From contig OY970165.1 in NCBI GenBank assembly GCA_963706605.1, positions 1,550,001 through 1,614,000 of the forward strand: a stretch of DNA of 64,000 nt. Reading direction: 5' to 3'. Numbering within the stretch: the first letter of the stretch is position 1; each line of letters opens with the position of its first letter. Below are positions 52,723-61,160 of the stretch, in pieces. The DNA is from VRUE01 sp963706605. Lineage in GTDB: Bacteria; Actinomycetota; Thermoleophilia; Solirubrobacterales; 70-9. Under the pieces are notes generated by a model. It was not told where the DNA came from, ran no database searches, and saw only the letters and a list, made by a program, of their open reading frames with translations. The translations under genes and the position numbers were made by a program.

Positions 52723-53751
52723 TCAGCGCGAGGGTGACGCGACGACGCCCTTGTCGATCAGGCTCTGGGCGCAATCGACGATCGTCTCCTCGGTCGGGTG
52801 GGGCGACCAGCCGAGGGTGGTTCTGGCCTTCTCGCTCGACAGTTCGGTCTTCCTGCCGAGCTGGTCCTTGATCGAGCGGATTCCGGGGTCGAACAGGGCC
52901 ATGCCGCGAACGACGAAATCGGGCACGGATCGCTTCGGCACCTTCGCCGCGGCCTCGCCGAGGCGATCGCGCAGCACCTCGGCGACGTCGGACATCCACT
53001 GGAACCGGTCCACCGCGATGAAGCGCTCGCCGCCTGCCTCGGGGGCCGTCATCGCCCTCAGCTCCAGGTCGACGACGTCGCGCACGTCGACGACGCTGAA
53101 ACCGATCCGCGGCGTGCCGGGCATTCCTCGCAGCAGCCGCTCGACCATCTCGATCGAGTAGGAGCGGTCGTCGCTCAGCACCGGTCCGATGATGGCGCCG
53201 GGGTTGACCACGGCAAGCTTCTCCACCTCGCCCCGCTCGCGCACGAGGTCCCAGGCTGCGCGCTCGGCGATCGCCTTCGACCGTACGTAGGGGGTCAGCC
53301 CCGGTATGTCGGGGTCGGTCCAGTCCTCCTCGGTGAGCGGCCCGGAGGAGGCTTTGCGTCCGCGGCTGATCGCGGCCACCGAGGAGGTGACCACGATGCG
53401 GTTGACGCCGGCGTCGAGGCTCGCGCGCAGGACCCGCAGGGTTCCCTCCCGCGCCGGAACGATCAGCTCGTCGGGGTCCTTCGGCTGCGCCGGCGGGAAC
53501 GGCGAGGCGACGTGCAGGACGTAGTCGCAGCCCGTGACGGCCTGCTCCCAGCCGTCGTCGCTGCGAAGGTCGGCGGCGAGCACCGTGAGGCGGTCGCCGG
53601 GATCGACCTCGGACGCGATCCAGGTGCGCACCTCGGCCTCGCGGGCGAGATCTCGCACGGTCGTGCGCACCCGGTAGCCACGGCGGAGGAGCTCGATCAC
53701 GCACCAGCTGCCCAGGAATCCTGAGCCGCCGGTGACGAGCACCGTTTTCAT
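52723..53751 (-). CDS. NAD-dependent epimerase/dehydratase (aldehyde or dihydroflavonol reductase-like)
   Basis: 342 aa extended SDR. NAD(P)-binding VLVTGGSGFLGSWCVIELL near 3-21, VLHVASPFPP near 78, Ser in VTSSVAAI near 117-124, and the YxxxK pair in YVRSKAIAERAAWDL near 150-164. The GMPGTPRIGFSVVDVRDV region near 225 is typical of dihydroflavonol-4-reductase-like proteins. ATG 53751 is chosen at MKTVLVTGG. It diverges from the DUF2855 gene. Confidence 0.88.
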   Translation of the reverse strand: MKTVLVTGGSGFLGSWCVIELLRRGYRVRTTVRDLAREAEVRTWIASEVDPGDRLTVLAADLRSDDGWEQAVTGCDYVLHVASPFPPAQPKDPDELIVPAREGTLRVLRASLDAGVNRIVVTSSVAAISRGRKASSGPLTEEDWTDPDIPGLTPYVRSKAIAERAAWDLVRERGEVEKLAVVNPGAIIGPVLSDDRSYSIEMVERLLRGMPGTPRIGFSVVDVRDVVDLELRAMTAPEAGGERFIAVDRFQWMSDVAEVLRDRLGEAAAKVPKRSVPDFVVRGMALFDPGIRSIKDQLGRKTELSSEKARTTLGWSPHPTEETIVDCAQSLIDKGVVASPSR

Positions 53752-53813
53752 TTGTGCCTGAGAATCCTCCACAGTGGTCTCAGGAGTATGAACGTGAGAG
53801 CATCCGAGGGTCG

Positions 53814-54884
53814 ATGAGTGACTTCCTGGTCAAACGCGACGACCTTCGCGAGTGTCGCATCGCGGAGTCGGCCGTGCCCGAGCTCGAGCCGGGGCAGGCG
53901 CTGCTTCGGGTCGAGACGTTCGGGTTGACCGCGAACAACATCACCTATGCGGTATTCGGCGAGGCGATGTCCTACTGGGACTTCTTTCCGGCCGAGGACG
54001 GTTGGGGCCGCGTTCCGATGTGGGGCTTCGCCGAGGTGGAGCAGAGCGAGGCCGAGGGGGTCGAGGTGGGGACCCGCCTGTATGGATATCTGCCTCCTTC
54101 CTCTCATCTCGTCGTGACGCCCGCCGCCGTGGATGGGGCCGGGTTCGTCGACGGCTCGCCCCACCGCGCCGCTCTGCCATCCGCGTACCACCGCTACCTG
54201 GCGACCGAGGCCGATCTCTTCTACCGGGGAGATACGGAGGAGGTCCAAATGCTGCTGCGCCCGCTCTTCTTCACCTCGTTTCTGATCGACGACCAGCTCG
54301 CCGACGAGGACTTGGCCACGCGCGGGCCGGTCGTGATCTCCAGCGCCTCGAGCAAGACGGCGATCGCCGCCGCGTTCATGCTCGCGCAGCGTGAGGGGGT
54401 CGAGCTCGTCGGGCTCACCTCGCCGCGCAGCGTCGGTTTCGTCGAAGGGCTCGAGATCTACGATCGTGTTGTCGCCTACGACGCGATCGACTCGCTCGGA
54501 CGAGGCCCCGCCACCTTCGTCGACATCGCCGGGGACGGGGTGGTGCGGTTCGCCGTCCACTCCCACTTCGGCGACGAGCTCGTCCACAGCATGGCCGTGG
54601 GCGCCACGCATTGGGAGGGGTTCGGCGGCGGCGACGACGAGCTGCCCGGTCCGGCTCCGACCTTCTTCTTCGCCCCCGATCGTGTCGTGAAGCGCTCGGA
54701 GGACTGGGGCCGCGCCGGCCTGGAGAAACGGGTGGCCGATGCCTGGCACCCGTTCTGCGAGTGGACCGCCGGTTGGCTCGACCTGGTCCCTGGTGAGGGC
54801 TTCGAGGCCGTCAGGAGCGCCTATCTCGATGTGCTCGAAGGCGGCGTCGACGCGAAGAGTGCCCGCGTGCTTTCGCTCCCGTAG
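53814..54884 (+). CDS. DUF2855 family protein
   Basis: 356 aa, related to medium-chain reductases but without a clear NAD motif. SDFLVKRDDLRECRIAE start, GQALLRVETFGLTANNITYAVFG near 24-46, GRVPMWGFAEVEQSE near 60-74, and RGPVVISSASSKTAIAAAFML near 165-185. Function not established for the family. The next gene starts 26 nt later behind its own -10 element. Confidence 0.85.
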   Translation: MSDFLVKRDDLRECRIAESAVPELEPGQALLRVETFGLTANNITYAVFGEAMSYWDFFPAEDGWGRVPMWGFAEVEQSEAEGVEVGTRLYGYLPPSSHLVVTPAAVDGAGFVDGSPHRAALPSAYHRYLATEADLFYRGDTEEVQMLLRPLFFTSFLIDDQLADEDLATRGPVVISSASSKTAIAAAFMLAQREGVELVGLTSPRSVGFVEGLEIYDRVVAYDAIDSLGRGPATFVDIAGDGVVRFAVHSHFGDELVHSMAVGATHWEGFGGGDDELPGPAPTFFFAPDRVVKRSEDWGRAGLEKRVADAWHPFCEWTAGWLDLVPGEGFEAVRSAYLDVLEGGVDAKSARVLSLP

Positions 54885-54898
54885 ACGCCCACCCGGCC

Positions 54899-54904
54899 TA
54901 GACT
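54899..54904 (+). promoter_or_regulatory. -10 element of the nitronate monooxygenase-like gene
   Basis: TAGACT ends 6 nt before GTG 54911. No Shine-Dalgarno; leaderless start likely. Confidence 0.45.
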
Positions 54905-54910
54905 TGCGGT

Positions 54911-55870
54911 GTGTCGGTGTTGCAGCGCCTTGGGGTCGAAGCACCCGTCGTGCAAGCGGGCATGGGTGGCGGGCTCAGCCGTCACGAGCTGGCGGCCGCG
55001 GTTTCGGAGGCCGGCGGCCTCGGGACGATCGCGGTCAGCGGCGCCCCGGCGATCGAGCGCGAGCTCGCCGCCGCGCGGGAGTTGACCGGCAGACCGCTGG
55101 CAGTGAACGTGCTGCTGCCGTTCGCCCGGCGCGACTGGTTCACCGCCGCGGCCGGAGCCGACGTCGTCGTCACCTTCTGGGGCAGACCGCGCCGCCGCAC
55201 GAGCGGGGTCTGGATGCACCAGTGCGGATCGGTGACGGAGGCGAGGGCGGCACGGACGGCGGGTGCGGACGCGGTCATCGTGCAGGGGGTCGAGGCGGGC
55301 GGGCACGTGCGCGGCACGACGCCCGCGCTGGAGCTGTTCGAGCGGGTGCGCTCTGCGCTTCCGGTCGGCTACCCGCTGCTGCTCGCCGGCGGTATCGCCG
55401 AACGCGACGACGTGCGCCGGGCACTCGACGCCGGCGCGGTCGCCGCGGTCGCCGGCACCCGCTTCCTCCTCTCGGAGGAGAGCCGTGCGCACCCCGAGTA
55501 CCGGCGGCGGCTGTTGGCCGCTGAAGAGACGATCCTCACCGAGCTGTTCGGGGCCGGCTGGCCCGCTCCGCACCGCGTCATCACCAACGCTGCCACCGGG
55601 CGCTGGCTCGGCGGCGATCCGCGCGGGCCGCGCCTCAACCGGCTCCTCAACCGGCTGCTCGCGCCGGGCGCCCGTTACGCGCCGGCGGGGCTACAGGGAC
55701 GCATGGCCCGGGCGCAGCGCCCCGACAGCAGGCTTCTCTCGCCGCTGGGGCCGGCCGACGACGGCCCGGCCAACCTTCTCGACGCAGGCCCGCTCTACGG
55801 CGGTGAGACGGTGGCGCGCATCCACGACGTCCGGCCAGCCGCCGAGCTGGTGCGGGGGCTGACGCCTTGA
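54911..55870 (+). CDS. Nitronate monooxygenase / FMN-dependent oxidoreductase family
   Basis: 319 aa TIM-barrel flavoprotein. LGVEAPVVQAGMGGGLSRHEL near 7-27 and the FMN-phosphate site AGGIAERDDVRRALDAGAVAAVAGTRFLL near 160-190 are typical of 2-nitropropane dioxygenase-like proteins. EAGGHVRGT near 125 contains the catalytic-type His. Substrate unknown. Confidence 0.88.
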   Translation: MSVLQRLGVEAPVVQAGMGGGLSRHELAAAVSEAGGLGTIAVSGAPAIERELAAARELTGRPLAVNVLLPFARRDWFTAAAGADVVVTFWGRPRRRTSGVWMHQCGSVTEARAARTAGADAVIVQGVEAGGHVRGTTPALELFERVRSALPVGYPLLLAGGIAERDDVRRALDAGAVAAVAGTRFLLSEESRAHPEYRRRLLAAEETILTELFGAGWPAPHRVITNAATGRWLGGDPRGPRLNRLLNRLLAPGARYAPAGLQGRMARAQRPDSRLLSPLGPADDGPANLLDAGPLYGGETVARIHDVRPAAELVRGLTP

Positions 55871-55931
55871 TCGGTGTAAAAGGCGGGCGCGGGGGTACTT
55901 TTGACCACACTCGAACAGCACTGGAGGGCTC

Positions 55932-56294
55932 GTGATCAGCAAGACCGACTTCATCGGAATCCCGTCACAGGACAGTGAGCGATCGCGTCGCTTTTACGTC
56001 GAGACGCTCGGGCTGCGGCCGGACGAGCGGGGAAAGTTCGAATTCTGGGCTGGTGACACCTGCTTTGGCATCTGGGAACCGGAAAAAATGGGGATTGAGT
56101 TCGCTCCCCAGAAAAATGCCCACCCGGCGCTTCACGTGGACGACGTCGAGGAGGCCCGCAGGGAGCTCGAGACGAAGGGTGTCGTCTTCACCGGCGACGT
56201 CTTCGACACCGGGGTCTGCCACATGGCGTTCTTCACCGACCCCGACGGCAACGACCTGATGCTCCACCATCGCTACGCGCCTTACGACGGGTGA
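55932..56294 (+). CDS. VOC (glyoxalase/bleomycin-resistance fold) family protein
   Basis: 120 aa with two beta-alpha-beta-beta-beta units. KTDFIGIPSQDSERSRRFYVE near 4-24 starts the first; HPALHVDDVEEARRELETKG near 62-81 and FFTDPDGNDLMLHHRY near 99-114 form the second. Metal-ligand positions (His, Glu/His) are only partly clear. GTG start with GGAGGG upstream. It may share a transcript with the next gene, which follows within 6 nt. Confidence 0.87.
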   Translation: MISKTDFIGIPSQDSERSRRFYVETLGLRPDERGKFEFWAGDTCFGIWEPEKMGIEFAPQKNAHPALHVDDVEEARRELETKGVVFTGDVFDTGVCHMAFFTDPDGNDLMLHHRYAPYDG

Positions 56295-56300
56295 TATTTC

Positions 56301-56945
56301 GTGTCCGAGCTGAGGTTCCAGATCTCCATCTCACTCGACGGCTTCGTCGCCGGTCCCAACCAGAGCGAGGAGAACCCGCTCGGCGAAGGGGGGGAGCAGC
56401 TGCACGAGTGGGTCATCAAGCTCGCCGTCTGGCGCGAGTCCCACGGCAGAGAGGGTGGCGAGGTCAACGCGAGCACCCCTCTGATGGAGGAAGCGACGGC
56501 CAACGTCGGCGCGGTCGTCATGGGTCGCAACATGTTCGGCGGTGGCCCCGGCCCCTGGGGCGATGATCCCTGGAGCGGATGGTGGGGAGAGGAGCCGCCC
56601 TTCCACGTTCCGGTCTTCGTCCTCACCCACCATGAGCGGGAGCCGCTGGTGATGCGGGGCGGCACGACGTTCACCTTCGTCACCGACGGGATCGAGTCGG
56701 CGTTCGACCAGGCCAAGGAGGCCGCCGGCGAGAAGGACGTCGCGCTCGGCGGCGGCGCCGACGTCGCCCAGCAGTACCTGGCGGCCGGCCTGATCGACGA
56801 GCTTCAGCTCAGCGTCGTCCCGGTCCTGCTCGGCGAGGGCACGCGCCTCTTCGAGGGCGTCGGCGCCGATCTCGAGCTGGAGCCCACGCTAGTCGTCGAG
56901 ACCCCCGACGTCACCCACCTCCGGTACCGCGTGCAGCGTAAGTAG
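56301..56945 (+). CDS. Dihydrofolate reductase / RibD C-terminal family protein
   Basis: 214 aa. ELRFQISISLDGFVAGPNQS start, VVMGRNMFGGGPGPWGDD near 74-91 and VALGGGADVAQQYLAAGLIDELQLSVVPVLLGEG near 149-182 match the family, similar to the gene at 48653-49183. Probable NADPH-dependent reductase. GTG start, 6 nt after the VOC gene. Confidence 0.87.
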   Translation: MSELRFQISISLDGFVAGPNQSEENPLGEGGEQLHEWVIKLAVWRESHGREGGEVNASTPLMEEATANVGAVVMGRNMFGGGPGPWGDDPWSGWWGEEPPFHVPVFVLTHHEREPLVMRGGTTFTFVTDGIESAFDQAKEAAGEKDVALGGGADVAQQYLAAGLIDELQLSVVPVLLGEGTRLFEGVGADLELEPTLVVETPDVTHLRYRVQRK

Positions 56946-57006
56946 CGCCCCGAGCGCTATGCGGCTTGTCACATTGGCTGCCAGCCGGCCTGCCAGAATG
57001 CACGCC

Positions 57007-58503
57007 GTGGCCGATGCATCGCCCGAACACCTCGATGTGCTGATCGTCGGCGCCGGCCTCTCCGGCATCGGCTCGGCATACCACCTGGAGGAGCGCTGCC
57101 CAGGCAAGAGCTACGCGATCCTCGAGGCTCGCGGCGACCTCGGCGGGACCTGGGACCTCTTCCGCTATCCCGGCATCCGCTCCGACTCCGACATGCACAC
57201 TCTGGGCTACCGGTTCAAGCCGTGGACTGCGGCGAAGTCGATCACCGATGGCGCCTCGATCCTCGAGTACGTGCGGCAGACCGCGCGTGACAACGGGATC
57301 GAAGAGAAGATCCGTTACCACCACCGAGTCCTGGCCGCCGAGTGGTCGAGCGGCGAGTCGCGCTGGACGGTAGAGGCAGAGCGCTCGGACACGGGGGAGA
57401 CGGTGCGGCTGACCTGCGACTTCCTCTGGACCTGCAGCGGCTACTACCGCTACGACGAGGGCTACACGCCGGAGTTCAAGGGAATCGAGCGTTTCGACGG
57501 TGCCGTCGTCCACCCGCAGCACTGGCCCGAGGATCTCGACCACGCCGGCAAGCGGGTCGTTGTGATCGGCAGCGGCGCCACCGCGGTGACGCTGGTGCCG
57601 GCGATGGCCGAGAAGGCCGAGCACGTGACGATGCTGCAGCGCTCGCCGACCTATATCGCTTCGCTGCCTGCCGAAGACCGGCTCGCGGAGAGGGCGCGGC
57701 GCTACCTGCCCGAGCGGGCTGCATACTCGCTCGTGCGTTGGAAGAACGTGGTGATACAGACGCTCTTCTTCCAGCTCAGCCGCCGCCGGCCGGAGGTGGT
57801 GAAACGGTTGATCCGCAAGGGCGTCGTGCGCTCGCTGCCACCCGGCTACGACGTCGACAAGCACTTCAAGCCGCGCTACAACCCCTGGGATCAGCGTATG
57901 TGCCTGGTCCCCGACGGCGACCTCTTCCGGGTGATTTCAGACGGAAGCGCCTCCGTCGTCACCGACAGGATCACTACCTTCACCGAGCGCGGCGTCGAGC
58001 TCGAGTCCGGTGAGGAGCTGGAGGCCGACGTGGTCGTGACCGCCACCGGTCTGAACCTGCTCTTTCTGGGCGGTATGCGCCTGTCGATCGACGGCGAGGA
58101 GGTCGACGTTCCAGGCGCCATGACCTACAAGGGGATGATGCTGGGCGGCGTCCCCAACTGCGCCTTCACCGTCGGCTACACCAATGCCTCATGGACGCTG
58201 AAGGCGGACCTCACCTCCGAGTACGTCTGCCGCCTCCTCAACCATATGGATGCTCGCGGCTACCGATGCTGCGTGCCCGAGGTCGATCCCTCGGTGACCG
58301 AGCAGCCACTGCTCGACTTCACCTCGGGCTACGTTCAGCGCTCGCTCGACCAGTTCCCGAAACAGGGCTCCGAGGAACCCTGGAAGCTGCGGCAGAACTA
58401 CGCCTTCGATATCCGGATGATCAGGCACGGAGCGCTTGACGACGGTGCGATGCGATTCTCCGCGTCGCCCCAAGCGCATCCGGCCGAGACGATCGCCGCC
58501 TGA
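57007..58503 (+). CDS. Flavin-containing / Baeyer-Villiger-type monooxygenase
   Basis: 498 aa. FAD-binding LIVGAGLSGIGSAYHLEER near 13-31, then FRYPGIRSDSDMHTLGYRF near 55-73, the BVMO-type fingerprint FDGAVVHPQHWP near 165-176 (F-x-G-x3-H-x3-W-P), and the NADPH site VVVIGSGATAVTLVP near 185-199. Oxidises ketones or heteroatoms. GTG 57007 is chosen because a -10-like CAGAAT lies 7 nt before it; GTG/ATG codons upstream are possible. Confidence 0.9.
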   Translation: MADASPEHLDVLIVGAGLSGIGSAYHLEERCPGKSYAILEARGDLGGTWDLFRYPGIRSDSDMHTLGYRFKPWTAAKSITDGASILEYVRQTARDNGIEEKIRYHHRVLAAEWSSGESRWTVEAERSDTGETVRLTCDFLWTCSGYYRYDEGYTPEFKGIERFDGAVVHPQHWPEDLDHAGKRVVVIGSGATAVTLVPAMAEKAEHVTMLQRSPTYIASLPAEDRLAERARRYLPERAAYSLVRWKNVVIQTLFFQLSRRRPEVVKRLIRKGVVRSLPPGYDVDKHFKPRYNPWDQRMCLVPDGDLFRVISDGSASVVTDRITTFTERGVELESGEELEADVVVTATGLNLLFLGGMRLSIDGEEVDVPGAMTYKGMMLGGVPNCAFTVGYTNASWTLKADLTSEYVCRLLNHMDARGYRCCVPEVDPSVTEQPLLDFTSGYVQRSLDQFPKQGSEEPWKLRQNYAFDIRMIRHGALDDGAMRFSASPQAHPAETIAA

Positions 58504-58510
58504 CGGGCGT

Positions 58511-59377
58511 TCAGGCGTTCGCTTCCAACCGCTCGGCGAGACGGTTCATGCCGCGCGCGCGGGCGGCGTCCGCGGCACCTGACCAATCGGTGAGGGCATC
58601 GGGTGGGGGGTCGACGCCCGCGTCGCGCAGGGTGGCGATGTCCTTGAAGGCGAGCAGGTCCTCGCGGGCGTCGAGCAGGGCGCCGCGAAGTTTGGGGCGC
58701 TGCTCGCGGATCGCGTTGTCGAGGACCGTCTCCAGTGAGCCGTGGCGGCGCAGCAGCTCCGCCGCCGTTTTGGGGCCGACTCCCTTGGCGCCCGGGAGGC
58801 CGTCGGAGGGGTCGCCGCGCAGGGCGATGAAGTCGGGAACCTGCTCGGGGTCGATGCCGTAGCGCTCCCGTACCCCGTCGGGCGTCACCTCTTCGGCGCC
58901 TTTCTTGCCACCGGTGCGGACGTAGAGAACCGTGACCCGCTCGGCCGCGCACTGGTACATGTCGCGATCGCCGGTCAGCAACAGCGCCCGGCCACCGCCC
59001 TCGGCCTCGCGCTTGGCATAGGTGCCGAGCAGGTCGTCCGCCTCCAGCGAGTCGCTCGTCGCCACCGTCCAGCCGAAGGCCTCGAAGAAATCGGGGGCGG
59101 CGCTGAACTGCGGCGCGAGGTCGTCGGGCATCGCCGCCTCACGCTCGGCGTGGTAGGCCGGGTAGAGCTCGGTGCGGTAGGAGGCGGCGTCGGGGCCGAA
59201 GCAGAGGACGACGGCGCGCGGCTGGTGGACTTCGATCTCGCGCAGGATCAGGTTGGCGGTGCCGAGCAGGGCGTTGACCGGCTTGCCGTCCGGCCCCACG
59301 ATCGAGTCGGGCAGCGCGTAGTACGCCCGGAAAAGCATCGATGGCGTGTCAACTGCAAGCAGGGGGCTGACCGTCAC
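58511..59377 (-). CDS. Stand-alone 5'-3' exonuclease (PolA N-terminal-like, FEN family)
   Basis: 288 aa. LLAVDTPSMLFRAYYALPDS near 6-25, SYRTELYPAYHAERE near 67-81, SLEADDLLGTYAKREAEGG near 109-127 and GVGPKTAAELLRRHGSLETV near 192-211 (helix-hairpin-helix) are all as in PolI exonuclease domains and FEN-type proteins; the polymerase part is absent. The start is GTG at 59377, 6 nt after a -10-like TAGGCT on the minus strand. It shares a palindromic promoter with the divergent DUF3556 gene. Confidence 0.9.
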   Translation of the reverse strand: MTVSPLLAVDTPSMLFRAYYALPDSIVGPDGKPVNALLGTANLILREIEVHQPRAVVLCFGPDAASYRTELYPAYHAEREAAMPDDLAPQFSAAPDFFEAFGWTVATSDSLEADDLLGTYAKREAEGGGRALLLTGDRDMYQCAAERVTVLYVRTGGKKGAEEVTPDGVRERYGIDPEQVPDFIALRGDPSDGLPGAKGVGPKTAAELLRRHGSLETVLDNAIREQRPKLRGALLDAREDLLAFKDIATLRDAGVDPPPDALTDWSGAADAARARGMNRLAERLEANA

Positions 59378-59380
59378 CCT

Positions 59381-59410
59381 GAGAGCCTATCCCTGCCGGG
59401 ATAGGCTCTC
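59381..59410. promoter_or_regulatory. Symmetric divergent promoter built on one inverted repeat
   Basis: Perfect 13-bp arms GAGAGCCTATCCC (59381-59393) and complement (59398-59410) flank TGCC. Each arm carries TAGGCT pointing outward: plus strand 59402-59407, 7 nt before ATG 59415; minus strand 59384-59389, 6 nt before GTG 59377. Both flanking genes would be leaderless and would compete for one site, which could also bind a dimeric regulator. Confidence 0.6.
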
Positions 59411-59414
59411 CCAC

Positions 59415-61160
59415 ATGGGTTTCTTCAGCCCCGCACCACCTCCCTTCGAGTACGAGGAGTGGAAGCGCCGCCCACACCTGGAGCGGATCAAGGTGCTGGC
59501 GCAGGACTGGGCGCTGAACGGGTTCGGAACGCCCTACTTCGTCTACCTGCTCTACATCGTCAAGCTCGTCCTCTACGCGGGCGGCGGGCTGCTGCTGATC
59601 TCGGCGACCACCTCGGGACTGGGGGGCCTCGGCGACCTCGGTTCCTGGTGGACCGAACCGATCGTCTTCGAGAAGGCGGTGATCTGGACGATGCTGTGGG
59701 AGGTGCTCGGCCTCGGCGCCGGCTCGCTGCCGCTGACCCTGCGCTTCTCGCCGATGATCGGCGGCGTCCTCTACTGGCTGCGGCTCGGCACCACGCGGTT
59801 GCCGCCGTGGCCGGAGCGGGTTCCGCTCACCCGCGGTACGCGGCGGACGCTGCTCGACGTCGCCCTCTACGCCGGGTTGATCGCCGCCGCCCTCAACCTG
59901 CTGCTCTCCGACGGCATCGGCGCTGCCGGGACCACCGCCGGCCGTCTCGACCCGATCGCGGTCGGCGCCCTGCTCGCCCTGCTCGGGCTGCTGGGGCTGC
60001 GCGACAAGGTCCCGTTCCTCGCCGCCCGCGCAGAGATCTACGGCAACCTGGCGATCATCTTCCTCTTCCCCCTCACCAACCTGATCATCGCCGCCCAGCT
60101 CGTCTTCGTCTGCATCTGGTGGGGCGCGGCGTCGTCGAAGCTGAACCGTCACTTCCCCTTCGTGGTGACGGTGATGATCAGCAACACGCCGTGGAATCGC
60201 TGGCGCGCGGCGAAGCGGCGGCTCTACCGGGATCACCCGGACGATTTGCGGCCCTCATCGATGGGTGCCCTCGCCGCCCACATGGGCACGGTGGTGGAGT
60301 TCACCCTGCCGCTGATTCTGCTCGTCTCGCAGGGTGGAGTCATCGGGACGATCGCCGTCGCCGGGATGGTGATCTTTCACCTCCACATCCTCTCGACCTT
60401 CCCGCTGGCGGTACCGCTGGAGTGGAACATCTTCATGGTCTTCGGCCTGCTCTTCCTCTTCGGTCACTACGGCGCGACGTCGTTCTCGACCCTCGACGAC
60501 CCGCTGCTGATCGCGATCCTCGCCGTCACCTGCGTCGGCATCCCGATCCTGGGCAACTTCCGGCCTGACCTGATCTCGTTCCTGCCCTCGATGCGTTACT
60601 ACGCCGGCAACTGGGCGACCACTCAGTGGCTGTTCCGCAAGGGCGGCGCCGAGCTGAAGCTCGACCGTGACATGGTCAAGGCGGCGCCCACCGTGACCGA
60701 GCAGCTGGTCAAGTTCTACGACCCCGAGCTGGTCGAGGTGCTGCTCTACAAAGGGCTCGCCTTTCGCGCGATGCACTCGCACGGACGCGCCCTCAACGGC
60801 CTCCTGCCGCGCGCGGTCGACGACGTCGAGGACTACGACGTGCGCGAGGGCGAGCTGGTGGCCGGCGTGGTGCTCGGCTACAACTTCGGTGACGGCCACT
60901 TCCACGACCAGCGGCTGTTGGCGGCGGTCCAGGAGCGCTGCCGCTTCGAGCCGGGCGAGCTGCGGGTGGTCGTGCTCGAGTCCCAGCCCGCCGGTGAGCA
61001 GCGCCAGCGCTACCGGATCTTCGACGCTGCCGCCGGCCTCCTCGAGGAGGGCTCGGTGAGCGTCGCCGACATGGTCGAGCGCCAGCCCTGGCTCGACGAC
61101 CGGCCCTTTCCGGTCGAGACGGTCAGCGCTGACGCGGACCGCGCCGCGACCCCCGCATGA
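59415..61160 (+). CDS. DUF3556 family multi-pass membrane protein
   Basis: 581 aa. N-terminal FEYEEWKRRPHLERIKVLAQDW near 11-32 is typical of DUF3556, with about 10 predicted spans between residues 45 and 400, and a soluble C-terminal part with AFRAMHSHGRALNGLLPRAV near 450. Function is unknown; in mycobacteria the family occurs near carotenoid or lipid genes. The stop overlaps the start of the phytoene-desaturase-like gene (ATGA), which supports a shared pathway. Confidence 0.85.
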   Translation: MGFFSPAPPPFEYEEWKRRPHLERIKVLAQDWALNGFGTPYFVYLLYIVKLVLYAGGGLLLISATTSGLGGLGDLGSWWTEPIVFEKAVIWTMLWEVLGLGAGSLPLTLRFSPMIGGVLYWLRLGTTRLPPWPERVPLTRGTRRTLLDVALYAGLIAAALNLLLSDGIGAAGTTAGRLDPIAVGALLALLGLLGLRDKVPFLAARAEIYGNLAIIFLFPLTNLIIAAQLVFVCIWWGAASSKLNRHFPFVVTVMISNTPWNRWRAAKRRLYRDHPDDLRPSSMGALAAHMGTVVEFTLPLILLVSQGGVIGTIAVAGMVIFHLHILSTFPLAVPLEWNIFMVFGLLFLFGHYGATSFSTLDDPLLIAILAVTCVGIPILGNFRPDLISFLPSMRYYAGNWATTQWLFRKGGAELKLDRDMVKAAPTVTEQLVKFYDPELVEVLLYKGLAFRAMHSHGRALNGLLPRAVDDVEDYDVREGELVAGVVLGYNFGDGHFHDQRLLAAVQERCRFEPGELRVVVLESQPAGEQRQRYRIFDAAAGLLEEGSVSVADMVERQPWLDDRPFPVETVSADADRAATPA

